Shown here piece after piece: positions 23,984 to 33,011 of a stretch of 64,000 nt of DNA. The translations under genes and the position numbers were made by a program. Numbering within the stretch: the stretch's first letter is position 1; each line of letters begins with the position of its first letter. The notes under the pieces were generated by a model, which was not told the DNA's origin, did no database searches, and saw nothing but the letters and a program-made list of their open reading frames with translations. The stretch comes from Methylocystis sp. (GTDB lineage: Bacteria > Pseudomonadota > Alphaproteobacteria > Rhizobiales > Beijerinckiaceae): the NCBI RefSeq assembly GCF_021731785.1, contig NZ_JAKFWS010000013.1, forward strand, positions 1 to 64,000, read 5' to 3'.

Positions 23984-25777
23984 TTACGCTTTGGCCTCCG
24001 GCAGATTCAGCCTGATGTGCAATTCGCGCAGATGCTTCATCGTCGGTTCCGACGGCGCGCCCATCAGCAAGTCTTCGGCGCGCTGATTCATCGGGAACAG
24101 CGTCACCTCGCGCAGGTTTTCCTCTTCCGCGAGCAGCATGACGATGCGGTCGACGCCGGGCGCAATACCGCCATGCGGCGGCGCGCCATATTGAAAGGCG
24201 CGATACATGCCGCCGAATTTCTCGATCAGCACGTCTTCGCCATAGCCGGCGATTTCAAACGCCTTCTTCATGATGTCGGGACGATGGTTACGGATCGCGC
24301 CGGACGACAGCTCCACGCCATTGCAAACGATATCATATTGGTAGGCGAGGATGGTGAGCGGATCCTGGCTTTCCAGAGCCTCCATCCCGCCCTGCGGCAT
24401 GGAAAAAGGATTGTGCGAGAAGTCGACCTTCTTGTCGTCCTCGTTCCATTCATACATCGGGAAATCGACGATCCAGCAGAATTCGAAGACATCCTTCGTC
24501 GTTAGACCGAGCTCGTCGCCAATGCGCAGCCGCGCCATGCCGGCGAGTTTTGCGGCGGGAGTTTCTTGTCCGGCCGAAAAGAACACAGCGTCGCCGGGGT
24601 TGACGCCCGCCTTGGCGGCGATCGCGGCCTGCACGTCCGCGGGAATGAACTTCGCGATCGGACCCTTGCCGGCGAGCGCGCCGCCTTCGTCATCGAAGAT
24701 CACATAGCCCAAGCCCGGCGCGCCTTCGCTTCGGGCCCAATCGTTCAATTTGTCGAAGAAGCTCCTCGGCTGAGCGGCGGCGCCTGGCGCGGGGATGGCG
24801 CGCACGGTCTTGCCTTTGAAGGCTTTGAAGCTCACGTCCTCGCGGACGAATTCCTCGGACACGTCGGCGATGATCAGCGGATTGCGCAAATCCGGCTTGT
24901 CCGTGCCATATTTAAGCATCGCCTCGCGGAAAGAAATGCGCGGAAATTTCTGCGTGACGGTTTTTCCGTTGGCGAACTCCTCGAAGAGTCCGCGCAGCAC
25001 CGGCTCGATTGCGTTGAACACGTCGTCCTGGGTGACGAAGCTCATTTCGACGTCGAGCTGGTAGAACTCTCCCGGCGAACGGTCGGCGCGCGCGTCTTCG
25101 TCGCGAAAGCAGGGCGCGATCTGAAAATAGCGATCGAAGCCGGCGACCATGATGAGCTGCTTGAACTGCTGAGGCGCCTGCGGCAGCGCATAGAATTTCC
25201 CCGGATGCAGGCGCGAGGGCACGAGAAAGTCGCGCGCGCCTTCGGGCGAGGAAGCGGTCAGGATCGGCGTCTGGAATTCGAAGAAGCCCGCCTGTTTCAT
25301 GCGCATGCGGATCGAATCGACGATGCGGCCGCGCAGCATGATGTTGCGGTGCAGCTTCTCGCGACGCAGATCCAAAAACCGATATTTGAGCCGCGTGTCT
25401 TCGGGATAAGGATGATCGCCAAAGACCGGCAGGGGCAATTCGGCGGCCGACCCTAAAACCTCGATCTCGTCGACGTAAATCTCGACCTGTCCTGTCGGCA
25501 TGTCGCAATTTTCGGTGCCGGCGGGGCGCTTACGCACCGCGCCATCAAGCCGCACGACCCATTCCGAGCGCAACTTCTCGGCTTGCGCGAAGGCTGGAGA
25601 ATCGGGGTCGACGACGCATTGCGTCAGGCCGTAATGGTCGCGCAGATCGATAAACAGCACGCCGCCATGGTCGCGAATGCGATGGCACCAGCCGGAGAGG
25701 CGGATCTTTTCGCCGACGAGCGCTTCGTTTGGTTCTCCACAATTATGCGAACGGTAGCGGTGCAAGGGCCAACTCAT
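23984..25777 (-). CDS. aspS: Aspartyl-tRNA synthetase (probably non-discriminating)
   Basis: Class IIb aminoacyl-tRNA synthetase of 597 residues that charges tRNA-Asp, and probably tRNA-Asn for amidation. The N-terminal OB-fold binds the anticodon ([23 protein letters not shown] begins at about 24). Then comes motif 1 around [21 protein letters not shown], motif 2 [21 protein letters not shown], the bacterial GAD insertion, and motif 3 [15 protein letters not shown] near the end. The ATG at 25777 begins [14 protein letters not shown]; 28 upstream codons are discounted. Convergent and divergent neighbours are unrelated. Confidence 0.96.
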   Translation of the reverse strand: MSWPLHRYRSHNCGEPNEALVGEKIRLSGWCHRIRDHGGVLFIDLRDHYGLTQCVVDPDSPAFAQAEKLRSEWVVRLDGAVRKRPAGTENCDMPTGQVEIYVDEIEVLGSAAELPLPVFGDHPYPEDTRLKYRFLDLRREKLHRNIMLRGRIVDSIRMRMKQAGFFEFQTPILTASSPEGARDFLVPSRLHPGKFYALPQAPQQFKQLIMVAGFDRYFQIAPCFRDEDARADRSPGEFYQLDVEMSFVTQDDVFNAIEPVLRGLFEEFANGKTVTQKFPRISFREAMLKYGTDKPDLRNPLIIADVSEEFVREDVSFKAFKGKTVRAIPAPGAAAQPRSFFDKLNDWARSEGAPGLGYVIFDDEGGALAGKGPIAKFIPADVQAAIAAKAGVNPGDAVFFSAGQETPAAKLAGMARLRIGDELGLTTKDVFEFCWIVDFPMYEWNEDDKKVDFSHNPFSMPQGGMEALESQDPLTILAYQYDIVCNGVELSSGAIRNHRPDIMKKAFEIAGYGEDVLIEKFGGMYRAFQYGAPPHGGIAPGVDRIVMLLAEEENLREVTLFPMNQRAEDLLMGAPSEPTMKHLRELHIRLNLPEAKA

Positions 25778-25885
25778 GGGGTGGAATTGTAAAGGACGCG
25801 AACCCCGTAAGGATCGGGCGTTTCGCGCGCAGAAAGGGCATGGGCCGTCCTGCGCTGTCAAGCCGAGCTCAGCCGGGCGACTGGG

Positions 25886-26077
25886 CTATTTCTTGAAAAA
25901 CGCGTCGGCGGCGGCGCTCGCCGCCTGTTTCGCCGCGCGGGCGGCCTCGAGCCGGGCGATCTCTTGCCGCAGCCTCTCGATGCGTTCGTCGAGTTCGGCG
26001 ATGGAGAGAAGATCGAGCGGCTGGCCGATCTCGAAAGCCGCCGGGCGGGGCGGCGCATCGTCTGCTTCGCTTTTCAT
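25886..26077 (-). CDS. DUF1192 family small protein
   Basis: 63-residue protein with the DUF1192 pattern: FEIGQPLDLLSIAELDERI, a heptad-like helix LRQEIARLEAARAAKQ and the C-terminal ADAFFKK. It is a likely coiled-coil of unknown function found across Rhizobiales. The ATG at 26077 directly follows an in-frame GTG; either could start it. It is upstream of aspS on the same strand with a 108-base gap. Confidence 0.8.
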   Translation of the reverse strand: MKSEADDAPPRPAAFEIGQPLDLLSIAELDERIERLRQEIARLEAARAAKQAASAAADAFFKK

Positions 26078-26301
26078 CACGCGCGACCTTCGCTGGAATT
26101 TTTCGACCGCTGACCAAAATAGCGCCCGAGGTGCAATGCGCCAACTTGTCGGCGCGCGTCATTTGAGCGTAATTTCCCGCGGGCTTGATGGTCCGCGCAG
26201 GCGGGGCGTCGGCGGCCGTTCAAAACGCCGGCTGGAAGCGCTCATGACCGCTCAAGGCGCGGCGCGGCCACGCCTGCCTCTCTCGCCGGACGAACATACG
26301 C

Positions 26302-28980
26302 ATGACCAAGTGGGTTTACAGTTTCAGCGCCGGTCGGTCCGAAGGGTCGGCGTCGATGAAGGAGCTTTTGGGCGGCAAGGGCGCCAATCTCGCGGAAATG
26401 GCGTCGCTCGGGCTGCCAGTGCCGCCGGGCTTCACCATCACCACCGAGGTTTGCGCCTATTTTTACGCCAACGGCAAGACCTTTCCCGCCGATCTCGCCG
26501 GGCAGGTCGATGACGCGCTCGCCGAAGTCGGCCGCGTCGCCGGGCACGCTTTCGATGACCCTCAATCGCCGCTGCTCGTCTCGGTGCGGTCGGGGGCCCG
26601 CGCCTCGATGCCGGGGATGATGGATACGGTGCTCAATCTCGGCCTCAACGACCAGACCGTCGAAGCGCTCGCGCGCAATTCCGGCGACGAACGCTTCGCC
26701 TGGGACTGCTACCGGCGCTTCATCGAAATGTATTCGAGCGTCGTGCTCGGCGTCGAACATCACGAGTTCGAGGACGCACTTGAGCGATTAAAGGAGAGCA
26801 GGGGGTTCGCGCTCGACACGCAGCTTACCGCTGACGACTGGCGTAACGTCGCGGCGCGATACAAGACAATCGTCGAAAAATTCGCGGGCAAGAGCTTTCC
26901 GCAGAACCCGCGCGAACAATTGTGGGGCGCGATCAAGGCGGTGTTTTCCTCCTGGATGAACAATCGCGCCATCGTCTATCGCAACCTGCACAACATTCCC
27001 GAAAGCTGGGGCACCGCGGTCAACATCCAGGCGATGGTCTTTGGCAATATGGGCCCGCAATCGGCGACCGGCGTCGCCTTTACCCGCAATCCGTCCACCG
27101 GCGTGCGCGAGCTTTATGGCGAATATCTCATCAATGCGCAGGGCGAAGACGTCGTCGCCGGCATACGCACGCCGCAACCCATCGCTCAGTCCGCAAGCCA
27201 CGCGTCGGGCTTCGAGAAGATTTCGCTCGAAGCGGCGATGCCGGCGATCTTCGCCGAGTTCAAGGGATACGCCGACAAGCTCGAACGCCATTTCCGCGAC
27301 ATGCAGGACATGGAGTTCACCGTCGAGCGCGGCAAATTATGGATGCTGCAGACTCGCGCCGGCAAGCGCACGGCGCGCGCGGCGCTGAAACTCGCGGTCG
27401 ACATGGCGCGCGAAGGCCTCATCGGCAAGGATGAGGCGATCACCCGGGTCGAGCCGCAGTCGCTCGAACAATTGTTGCATCCGACGATCGATCCCGCAGC
27501 GAAGCGCAGCATCCTCGCGACGGGTTTGCCCGCTTCGCCGGGCGCGGCGGTCGGCGAAATCGTCTTCGATCCGGAAGAGGCGGCGAAGCTCGCCTCCAAT
27601 GGGCGCAAGATCATTCTGGTGCGCATCGAGACCAGTCCCGAAGACATCGGCGGCATGCATGGGGCGGAAGGCATTCTGACCGCGCGCGGCGGCATGACCT
27701 CGCACGCCGCCGTCGTGGCGCGCGGCATGGGCAAGCCCTGCGTCACTGGCGCCGGCGCGCTGCGCATCGATTATGAGGACCAGAGTTTCACCGTCGCCGG
27801 CAAGCGCTTCGGCAAGGGCGAGCGCATCACCATCGACGGCTCTGCCGGCCAGGTCATCGCCGGCGAGGTGAAAATGCAGCGGCCGGAGCTCACCGGCGAA
27901 TTCGCCGTGCTGATGTCCTGGGCCGACCAGAAGCGGCGCTTGAAAATCCGCGCCAACGCCGAGACGCCCGCGGACGCCCGCGCCGCCCGCCGCTTCGGCG
28001 CCGAAGGCATCGGCCTCGCGCGCACCGAGCACATGTTTTTCGAAGGCGAGCGCATCGTCGCGGTGCGCGAAATGATTCTCGCCGACGACGCGGAGGGCCG
28101 CCGCCTCGCGCTGGCGAAACTGCTGCCGATGCAGCGCGAGGACTTCAAGCAGCTGTTCGAAATCATGTCGGGCCTGCCGGTGACGATCCGCCTGCTCGAT
28201 CCGCCGCTGCACGAATTCCTGCCCCATTCCGATTCCGAAATCGCCGCGGTGGCGCGGGCGATGGGCGCCGACCCCGTAAAGCTGCGCCGCCGCGCCGCGC
28301 AGCTTTCCGAGTTCAATCCGATGCTCGGCTTTCGCGGCGTGCGGCTCGCGGTGATTTTCCCCGAGATCGTCGATATGCAGGCGCGGGCGATTTTCGAGGC
28401 GGCGATCGAAGCCAGTCTGTCGACGGGCGAACCCGTCGACATCGAGATCATGGCGCCGCTCGTCTTCACCTGCGCCGAGCTCGATCTCGTCAAGGCGCGC
28501 GTCGCCGAGATGGCCAAGCTCGTGGAGGATGAGACGGGGATCAGGCCGAACTATCATGTCGGCACGATGATCGAACTGCCGCGCGCGGCGCTGCGCGCCG
28601 GCGACATCGCGCCATCGGCGGATTTTTTCTCCTTCGGCACCAATGATCTGACGCAAACGACGCTCGGCATTTCGCGCGACGATTCGGGCTCCTTCCTCAA
28701 CGCCTATGTCGAAAAGGGGCTGTTGCCGGCCGACCCCTTCGTGACCATCGATCAGGAAGGCGTCGGCGAGCTTGTGGCGATCGGCTGCAAGCGCGCCCGC
28801 GCCGCGAATCCGACGATCACGCTCGGCGTCTGCGGCGAGCATGGCGGCGATCCGGTTTCCGTCGCCTTCTTCGACAAGATCGGCTTCGACTATGTGTCCT
28901 GCTCGCCGTTCCGCGTGCCGATCGCGCGGCTTGCGGCGGCTCAGGCGGCGCTCGGCGAAAAGGCCGTGAGCACGGCCTAG
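26302..28980 (+). CDS. ppdK: Pyruvate, phosphate dikinase
   Basis: Interconverts pyruvate, ATP and phosphate with PEP, AMP and pyrophosphate; in a serine-cycle organism it balances PEP for PEP carboxylase. The 892 residues follow the family plan: N-terminal ATP-grasp domain (GGKGANLAEMASLGLPVPPG, RSGARASMPGMMDTVLNLG), central swivelling domain with phospho-His in GGMTSHAAVVARGMGKPC near 470, and C-terminal PEP/pyruvate barrel (GFRGVRLAV, FFSFGTNDLTQTTLG, and the active Cys in GVCGEHGGDP near 850). Length is usual for bacterial PPDK. It begins MTKWVYSFSAG and is followed by a hairpin terminator. No regulatory DUF299 protein is nearby. Confidence 0.96.
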   Translation: MTKWVYSFSAGRSEGSASMKELLGGKGANLAEMASLGLPVPPGFTITTEVCAYFYANGKTFPADLAGQVDDALAEVGRVAGHAFDDPQSPLLVSVRSGARASMPGMMDTVLNLGLNDQTVEALARNSGDERFAWDCYRRFIEMYSSVVLGVEHHEFEDALERLKESRGFALDTQLTADDWRNVAARYKTIVEKFAGKSFPQNPREQLWGAIKAVFSSWMNNRAIVYRNLHNIPESWGTAVNIQAMVFGNMGPQSATGVAFTRNPSTGVRELYGEYLINAQGEDVVAGIRTPQPIAQSASHASGFEKISLEAAMPAIFAEFKGYADKLERHFRDMQDMEFTVERGKLWMLQTRAGKRTARAALKLAVDMAREGLIGKDEAITRVEPQSLEQLLHPTIDPAAKRSILATGLPASPGAAVGEIVFDPEEAAKLASNGRKIILVRIETSPEDIGGMHGAEGILTARGGMTSHAAVVARGMGKPCVTGAGALRIDYEDQSFTVAGKRFGKGERITIDGSAGQVIAGEVKMQRPELTGEFAVLMSWADQKRRLKIRANAETPADARAARRFGAEGIGLARTEHMFFEGERIVAVREMILADDAEGRRLALAKLLPMQREDFKQLFEIMSGLPVTIRLLDPPLHEFLPHSDSEIAAVARAMGADPVKLRRRAAQLSEFNPMLGFRGVRLAVIFPEIVDMQARAIFEAAIEASLSTGEPVDIEIMAPLVFTCAELDLVKARVAEMAKLVEDETGIRPNYHVGTMIELPRAALRAGDIAPSADFFSFGTNDLTQTTLGISRDDSGSFLNAYVEKGLLPADPFVTIDQEGVGELVAIGCKRARAANPTITLGVCGEHGGDPVSVAFFDKIGFDYVSCSPFRVPIARLAAAQAALGEKAVSTA

Positions 28981-28993
28981 GCGCGCCATAACG

Positions 28994-29021
28994 AAGGGCG
29001 CCGCGGATGGGCGGCGCCTTT
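28994..29021 (+). terminator. Terminator hairpin after ppdK
   Basis: GGCGCCGC (28997-29004) and GCGGCGCC (29011-29018) form an eight-pair stem over GGATGG, extended by G-T and two A-T pairs and followed by TTTCGCTTCTTC. It lies between the convergent ppdK and small membrane-protein genes and can serve both. Confidence 0.7.
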
Positions 29022-29030
29022 CGCTTCTTC

Positions 29031-29198
29031 CTACTTGATCATTTTCACGGTGCGGCCGACTTCGGACGCGCCCTGTTCGCCTTGCGGCGCGAACCAGTCG
29101 GGAACCCAGGTCAGCGCAACCACCACGAAGAACGCAAAGGCCGCGACCCACATGATGATCTTGCCGATTTCCGCTCCACTGTGCACTGCGAGCGCCAT
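29031..29198 (-). CDS. 55-residue single-pass membrane protein
   Basis: Short gene easily missed by length cut-offs. The product starts MALAVHSGAEIGKIIMW, has one hydrophobic segment VAAFAFFVVVALTWV, then a periplasmic or cytoplasmic tail DWFAPQGEQGASEVGRTVK ending MIK. The start ATG at 29198 has AGGAGGG six bases upstream, a strong ribosome-binding site, and the reading frame keeps the GC-rich codon use of neighbouring genes. It is convergent with ppdK across a shared terminator. I do not recognise the family; its size and topology recall accessory subunits of membrane complexes, but that is only an impression. Confidence 0.65.
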   Translation of the reverse strand: MALAVHSGAEIGKIIMWVAAFAFFVVVALTWVPDWFAPQGEQGASEVGRTVKMIK

Positions 29199-29343
29199 CT
29201 CAGACCCTCCTCGATGCTGAAAGGCCCCGCCGCAACCGGCGTTAGCGCCGTCTTTCGCATGCGGCGGGCGATGGCCCGGATGTGGAGCCGTCCGGCCTCA
29301 AATCAAGCGGTCAAGTTCAAAAAATGTCAGCTAAACCATTGGT

Positions 29344-29463
29344 TTAGGCGCTAAGCCGCAGATTCAGCTTTAGTAGTTTGGCGAGGGCGTCTTCGGTCGA
29401 AACATCCTCCGGCCAGTCGTAAGCGGCCGCCACTGCGCGATCGAGCCAGGGCGATGGCGATGA
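29344..29463 (-). pseudogene. C-terminal relic of a class I DNA methyltransferase
   Basis: The last 39 codons before the stop at 29344 include WLDRAVAAAYDWPEDVS followed by EDALAKLLKLNLR. This closely resembles the extreme C-terminus of large type IIG/MmeI-like SAM-dependent DNA methyltransferases (typical form LDAAV-AAYGWP-DLSDEEIL-RLLALN). Upstream the frame enters a REP-like repeat and loses any resemblance, so the rest of the gene is gone. A restriction-modification gene was probably deleted here. Confidence 0.55.
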
Positions 29464-29555
29464 GTTGATGGTCGGCGCAAACCTGATTTGCAAGCACTCA
29501 GACATTCGGTGCTTTGCTACGGCGGCCGTCACGATGCAACGCGTCGTCTCGCCGC

Positions 29556-29641
29556 CGTCATGGCCGGGCTTGTCCCGGTCATCCACGCGCTTGTGCGCGC
29601 CGGACTTGCGTGGGTGCCCGCGGCACGCGCGGGCATCACGC
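29556..29641. repeat. REP-pair element, copy 2
   Basis: Starts CGTCATGGCCGGGCTTGTCC and ends in the partly inverted GTGCCCGCGGCACGCGCGGGC-ATCACGC, so two facing palindromes flank a short centre. The first palindrome matches the hairpin at 12554-12585. It lies inside the region left by the vanished methyltransferase gene. Confidence 0.65.
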
Positions 29642-29720
29642 GCTGAGAGAGACCAGAACCCTCCCACATGGCCGGTCGCGGCTCGACATGGCGCATGATT
29701 GGCGTGGGCTCGGCCCTGCC

Positions 29721-30392
29721 TCACGCGCTCTCCAGCTCTTCGTCGCGATGGTTCGTCTCGAAGCGGCGCACGATCAGCCGCACGAGATAAAGGCCAAACT
29801 CGGGGTTTTGAAAATAGAGCTGCTCGAATTGCTCATAGGTGATGACCAGCAGACTTACGTTGCTCAAGCAGCGCGCCGTCGCAGTGCGCTTTCCGAGTTT
29901 GGTGAAAAGCGCCATTTCGCCGAAAATGTCGCCGGGCGACAAGACGGCGCCGCGTTCGACGATCTCGATTCGTCCTTCGACGACGACGAAGGCTTCGTCG
30001 GCGTCATCGCCTTTCCAGAAGATTTTCTCGCCGGCCCGCAGCATGCGCGGATGCATGAAGGGCTTCAGCCATTCGATTTTCAGGTCGTTGCCGTTGGCTT
30101 CGCGCACGCTGGCGATCAGCCGGCGCATTTCCCGCATGCGGGTGAAGTTCAGCGGCAAATTGATCGCATGTTTGGCGATCGTCGGCGGACTGGCGATGAT
30201 GAGCCCCAAGGTCACGCCGAGCACATTGCCGAGCATCGCGGTGATGCGCAGCGGGATCATGCGTTTCATGTAAGCGGCGCCGACGACCGTCGACGCCTCC
30301 GCCCAGGCGAGCGCCGTCAGCGCCGCCGCGCCGACCGTTTTCCCCGTGTCGGAGGCGGCCCAGTTCGTCAGCGTATCGATCAGTTGAGACAT
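29721..30392 (-). CDS. Membrane-anchored cyclic-nucleotide-binding-domain protein
   Basis: 223 residues. The N-terminal half has two hydrophobic stretches (VGAAALTALAWAEASTVVGAA and ITAMLGNVLGVTLGLIIASP), followed by a helix and a C-terminal CNMP-binding beta-roll: MLRAGEKIFWKGDDADEAFVVVEG, IEIVERGAVLSPGDIFGEMALFT, KRTATARCLSNVSLLVITYEQF. There is no helix-turn-helix, so it is not a Crp-type regulator but a membrane sensor or scaffold responding to a nucleotide or other ligand. The ATG at 30392 follows a good start context and is preferred over a 29-codon extension. It is divergent from yjbQ. Confidence 0.82.
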   Translation of the reverse strand: MSQLIDTLTNWAASDTGKTVGAAALTALAWAEASTVVGAAYMKRMIPLRITAMLGNVLGVTLGLIIASPPTIAKHAINLPLNFTRMREMRRLIASVREANGNDLKIEWLKPFMHPRMLRAGEKIFWKGDDADEAFVVVEGRIEIVERGAVLSPGDIFGEMALFTKLGKRTATARCLSNVSLLVITYEQFEQLYFQNPEFGLYLVRLIVRRFETNHRDEELESA

Positions 30393-30486
30393 GAAGCTTC
30401 CATCTCCTGCGGCGCTTAACCTGCGCGGGCGATCAACACAAGCGCGTCGGGCTGGACTTTCCCATGCGCTTTCGCACATTCGTCCT

Positions 30487-30903
30487 ATGCGACAAACGAG
30501 CCGAATGCTGCGGATCGACTCTTCGGGACGCGGATTTTATGAAATCACCGAGAACATTCGCGACTTTGCGCGCGACGCCGGCATGACGCAGGGACTGTTG
30601 ACGGTTTTCTGCCGACACACCTCCGCCTCGCTGCTCATTCAGGAAAACGCCGATCCGACCGTGCTGCGCGATCTCGAAGCCGTCTTCGCGCGGCTTGCGC
30701 CGGAAGAGGGGGATTACGCGCATGATACGGAAGGCCCCGACGACATGCCGGCGCATATCCGCGCCGCGCTCACCCAGACGCAGCTCTCGATTCCGCTCAT
30801 CGGCGGCGCACTGGCGCTCGGAACCTGGCAGGGCGTTTTCCTTTTCGAACACCGCCACAGAGCGCATCGGCGCGAGATCGCCCTTCATCTCATCGGCGCA
30901 TAG
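30487..30903 (+). CDS. YjbQ/UPF0047 family protein
   Basis: 138-residue protein of the UPF0047 family, for which weak thiamine-phosphate synthase activity has been described. The signature is complete: TVFCRHTSASLLIQENADPT, the HDTEGPDDMPAHIRAAL metal-site helix, and ALGTWQGVFLFEHR. The ATG at 30487 gives the usual family length; the frame is open 32 codons upstream into the divergent gene's promoter, which is unlikely to be coding. Physiological role unknown. Confidence 0.88.
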   Translation: MRQTSRMLRIDSSGRGFYEITENIRDFARDAGMTQGLLTVFCRHTSASLLIQENADPTVLRDLEAVFARLAPEEGDYAHDTEGPDDMPAHIRAALTQTQLSIPLIGGALALGTWQGVFLFEHRHRAHRREIALHLIGA

Positions 30904-31053
30904 CGGTTAGTTGCGTCATTATGGCACGTTGTCGCCAAGCGGCCGGCAACGGTTCCGCAAGCCTAATGACCGATAAGATTTGCCAAAGATCGCATCCGGG
31001 GCGGCGCGAATCGCGGCGCCTTGCGAGACGCGTCGTCGCAGGTGAGCCAGTCT

Positions 31054-32337
31054 ATGCGTCGTCAGTCGAGAGCGCGTTCCGCACGCAGAGGGGCGGCGCC
31101 CTGGGTCCTCAGCGTAACGGCGCCATGGGCGCTCGGCGTCGGCATGCTGGTGTCTTTCACGGCGGCCGCCGGCCAGGATCCGACAACCGACTGGAAGGTT
31201 TCGCCGCTCGCGGCGCGCGCCCCAGGGGCGCTGACGATCGGCTTCAGCGAGGCGGCGAGTGGCGATTACGGCTTTTATGGCGAGACGCGCGCCAAAATTC
31301 AGGAGGCGCGTCTCATCGTCGGCGGGCGCGACGAGACTGGGGCGACGATTCCCGACGAGCGCGAGCCGCATGTCGATCTTAAGCCCGACGTGAAGAATTT
31401 TCCCCAGGTCGATCGGCGGCACAAGGGCGATCCGGTAGTCGCCATGCGGCCGGGTTTCGAGACGCGCCGGCGCGAGCCTGCGAGTTTGGGACTGAACGAG
31501 TCGCCGCCGCTGTCCTTCGGCATCGAGGGCAAGTCGACGCGGCCGACGCCGACGCCGCTTGCGCCCCGCGGCAAAACGCCCGGCGACGAAGCGCTTGAAG
31601 AGGTCGATGCGGGGGCCGCTCCGGAGCCGGCGACGACGCAAAAGTCGACGGCCGCCGCCTCGCCGGCGCAAAGTTCGTCGATCTCGACGCCCCCCGCCAC
31701 CGACCTCCCGCGCGACGCCGGGCGAGAAGCGCTGACCGAGCGCGCGCTGCACGGCGCTACCGCTCAGACGCCGCGCGCCGTCGCGCTGGGGTCGTCGACG
31801 CCGGCGCAGCCGGACGCCGTGCCGATCGAAGTGTCGTCTTTCCAGGGCGCGACGCTGGCGCTGTCGGCTCCCGGCAAGGACCAGAGCGCGTCGCGGCCCG
31901 ATTATGTCGCCTCGATTGATCCGGAGAAGCTTGGCCGCGAGACCCGCTGCCTGGCTGAGGCGGTCTATTTCGAGGCGCGCAGTGAACCCGATGCGGGGCA
32001 GGCCGCCGTCGCTCAAGTCGTGCTCAATCGCGTCCAGAGCGGCCTATACCCCGCAAGCGTCTGCGGCGTCGTCTATCAGAACCGCCATCGCTATCGCGGC
32101 TGCCAGTTCTCCTTCGCCTGCGAGGGCAGGTCGCTGCGCATCACCGAAGGCGACGCCTGGGAGCAGGCCGTGCGCGTCGCCAAGGAAGTCATGGTCGGTC
32201 GAACCTATATCTCCGACGTCGGCCGTTCGACGCATTATCACGCCAACTACGTGCATCCGCGTTGGGCGCGCGCGCTCAGGAAGATGGATGTGATCGGACG
32301 GCACATCTTCTATCGCCTGAAGCCGGGGCAGACTTAG
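31054..32337 (+). CDS. SleB-type cell-wall hydrolase
   Basis: 427-residue exported protein. A basic N-terminus and hydrophobic VLSVTAPWALGVGMLVSFTAAA form a signal anchor; the middle 230 residues are low-complexity, rich in Pro, Thr, Ser and Ala, probably spanning the wall; the C-terminal 120 residues are a hydrolase_2/SleB domain with ETRCLAEAVYFEARSEP (catalytic Glu), AVAQVVLNRVQSGLYP and GCQFSFACEG, cysteines placed for disulfides. It likely cleaves glycan strands in peptidoglycan. A TTG start at 31021 is possible, but the ATG at 31054 has AGGTGAG upstream. The 3' end overlaps the convergent pabC by four bases. Confidence 0.85.
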   Translation: MRRQSRARSARRGAAPWVLSVTAPWALGVGMLVSFTAAAGQDPTTDWKVSPLAARAPGALTIGFSEAASGDYGFYGETRAKIQEARLIVGGRDETGATIPDEREPHVDLKPDVKNFPQVDRRHKGDPVVAMRPGFETRRREPASLGLNESPPLSFGIEGKSTRPTPTPLAPRGKTPGDEALEEVDAGAAPEPATTQKSTAAASPAQSSSISTPPATDLPRDAGREALTERALHGATAQTPRAVALGSSTPAQPDAVPIEVSSFQGATLALSAPGKDQSASRPDYVASIDPEKLGRETRCLAEAVYFEARSEPDAGQAAVAQVVLNRVQSGLYPASVCGVVYQNRHRYRGCQFSFACEGRSLRITEGDAWEQAVRVAKEVMVGRTYISDVGRSTHYHANYVHPRWARALRKMDVIGRHIFYRLKPGQT

Positions 32338-33011
32338 GCCGGGCGTGAGTCGACGAGTCGCGCGCGGATGAGGCCGCGCACCGAATTGCCGAGAAAAAAC
32401 TCGGACTTTGAAATGTCTTCGAGCCGCAGGATCGCCTCGTGGGCTTGCCCTTGCGCGATCAGCGCAGCGCGCAGCGTTCCGGGTAGGAGGCCGCTGGAGA
32501 GCGGCGGGGTCAGCAAGATTTCTCCTTGTGGAACGAAGAGGTTGCAGCGCGCCGCTTCGCAAAGCTCGTCGCGCTCGTTTTGAAAGAGAACTTCATCGGC
32601 GCCGCAGCGCTGCGCCGCATCAGTGAGCGCGTCTTCATAGAGCGCGCGCCGCGTCGTCTTGTGGCGCAACAGAGGATCGGCGGAAGAAAAGCGCCGCTTC
32701 GCGATGGCGACGCGCCAGATAGTATCGCGCGGAATCGGTTCGATCGGCGTGACGCTGGTTTCGATCGCCCCGTCGCGCGCAAGGACCAGCCGCACGCGAA
32801 GGCGATCGCTTGGGGCGCGCGCCACGGCGTCGTTCAGCGCGTCAAGGACGCGCGCTTCGTCGTAAGAGAAGCCGAGCGCGGCGCTTGAGGCGGCGAGCCG
32901 CGCGAAATGTTCGGGCAGCAAAGAGAAGCCTTCGCCGCGCGTCCACAGCAGCGTCTCGATCAGGCCGAAGTCGCTCTCGCGCCTGTCAGAAAGCGCGCCT
33001 TGATCAGACAT
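32334..33011 (-). CDS. pabC: Aminodeoxychorismate lyase-like class IV aminotransferase
   Basis: PLP fold type IV enzyme of 225 residues that probably eliminates pyruvate from aminodeoxychorismate to give p-aminobenzoate for folate, important for one-carbon metabolism. Visible are DFGLIETLLWTRGEGF near the start, the PLP lysine region LLRHKTTRRALYEDAL, DEVLFQNERDELCEAARCNLF and SGLLPGTLRAALI. It directly follows and overlaps pabB by 52 bases, which supports the assignment over branched-chain or D-amino acid transaminases. Confidence 0.86.
   Translation of the reverse strand: MSDQGALSDRRESDFGLIETLLWTRGEGFSLLPEHFARLAASSAALGFSYDEARVLDALNDAVARAPSDRLRVRLVLARDGAIETSVTPIEPIPRDTIWRVAIAKRRFSSADPLLRHKTTRRALYEDALTDAAQRCGADEVLFQNERDELCEAARCNLFVPQGEILLTPPLSSGLLPGTLRAALIAQGQAHEAILRLEDISKSEFFLGNSVRGLIRARLVDSRPA

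Noticed and set aside
27337-29151. 604-codon open frame antisense to ppdK
   Set aside because: Shadow frame, as ppdK is intact and complete here.
29556-29641. Possible CRISPR-like repeat pair
   Set aside because: Only two facing palindromes with no regular spacers; this fits a REP pair.
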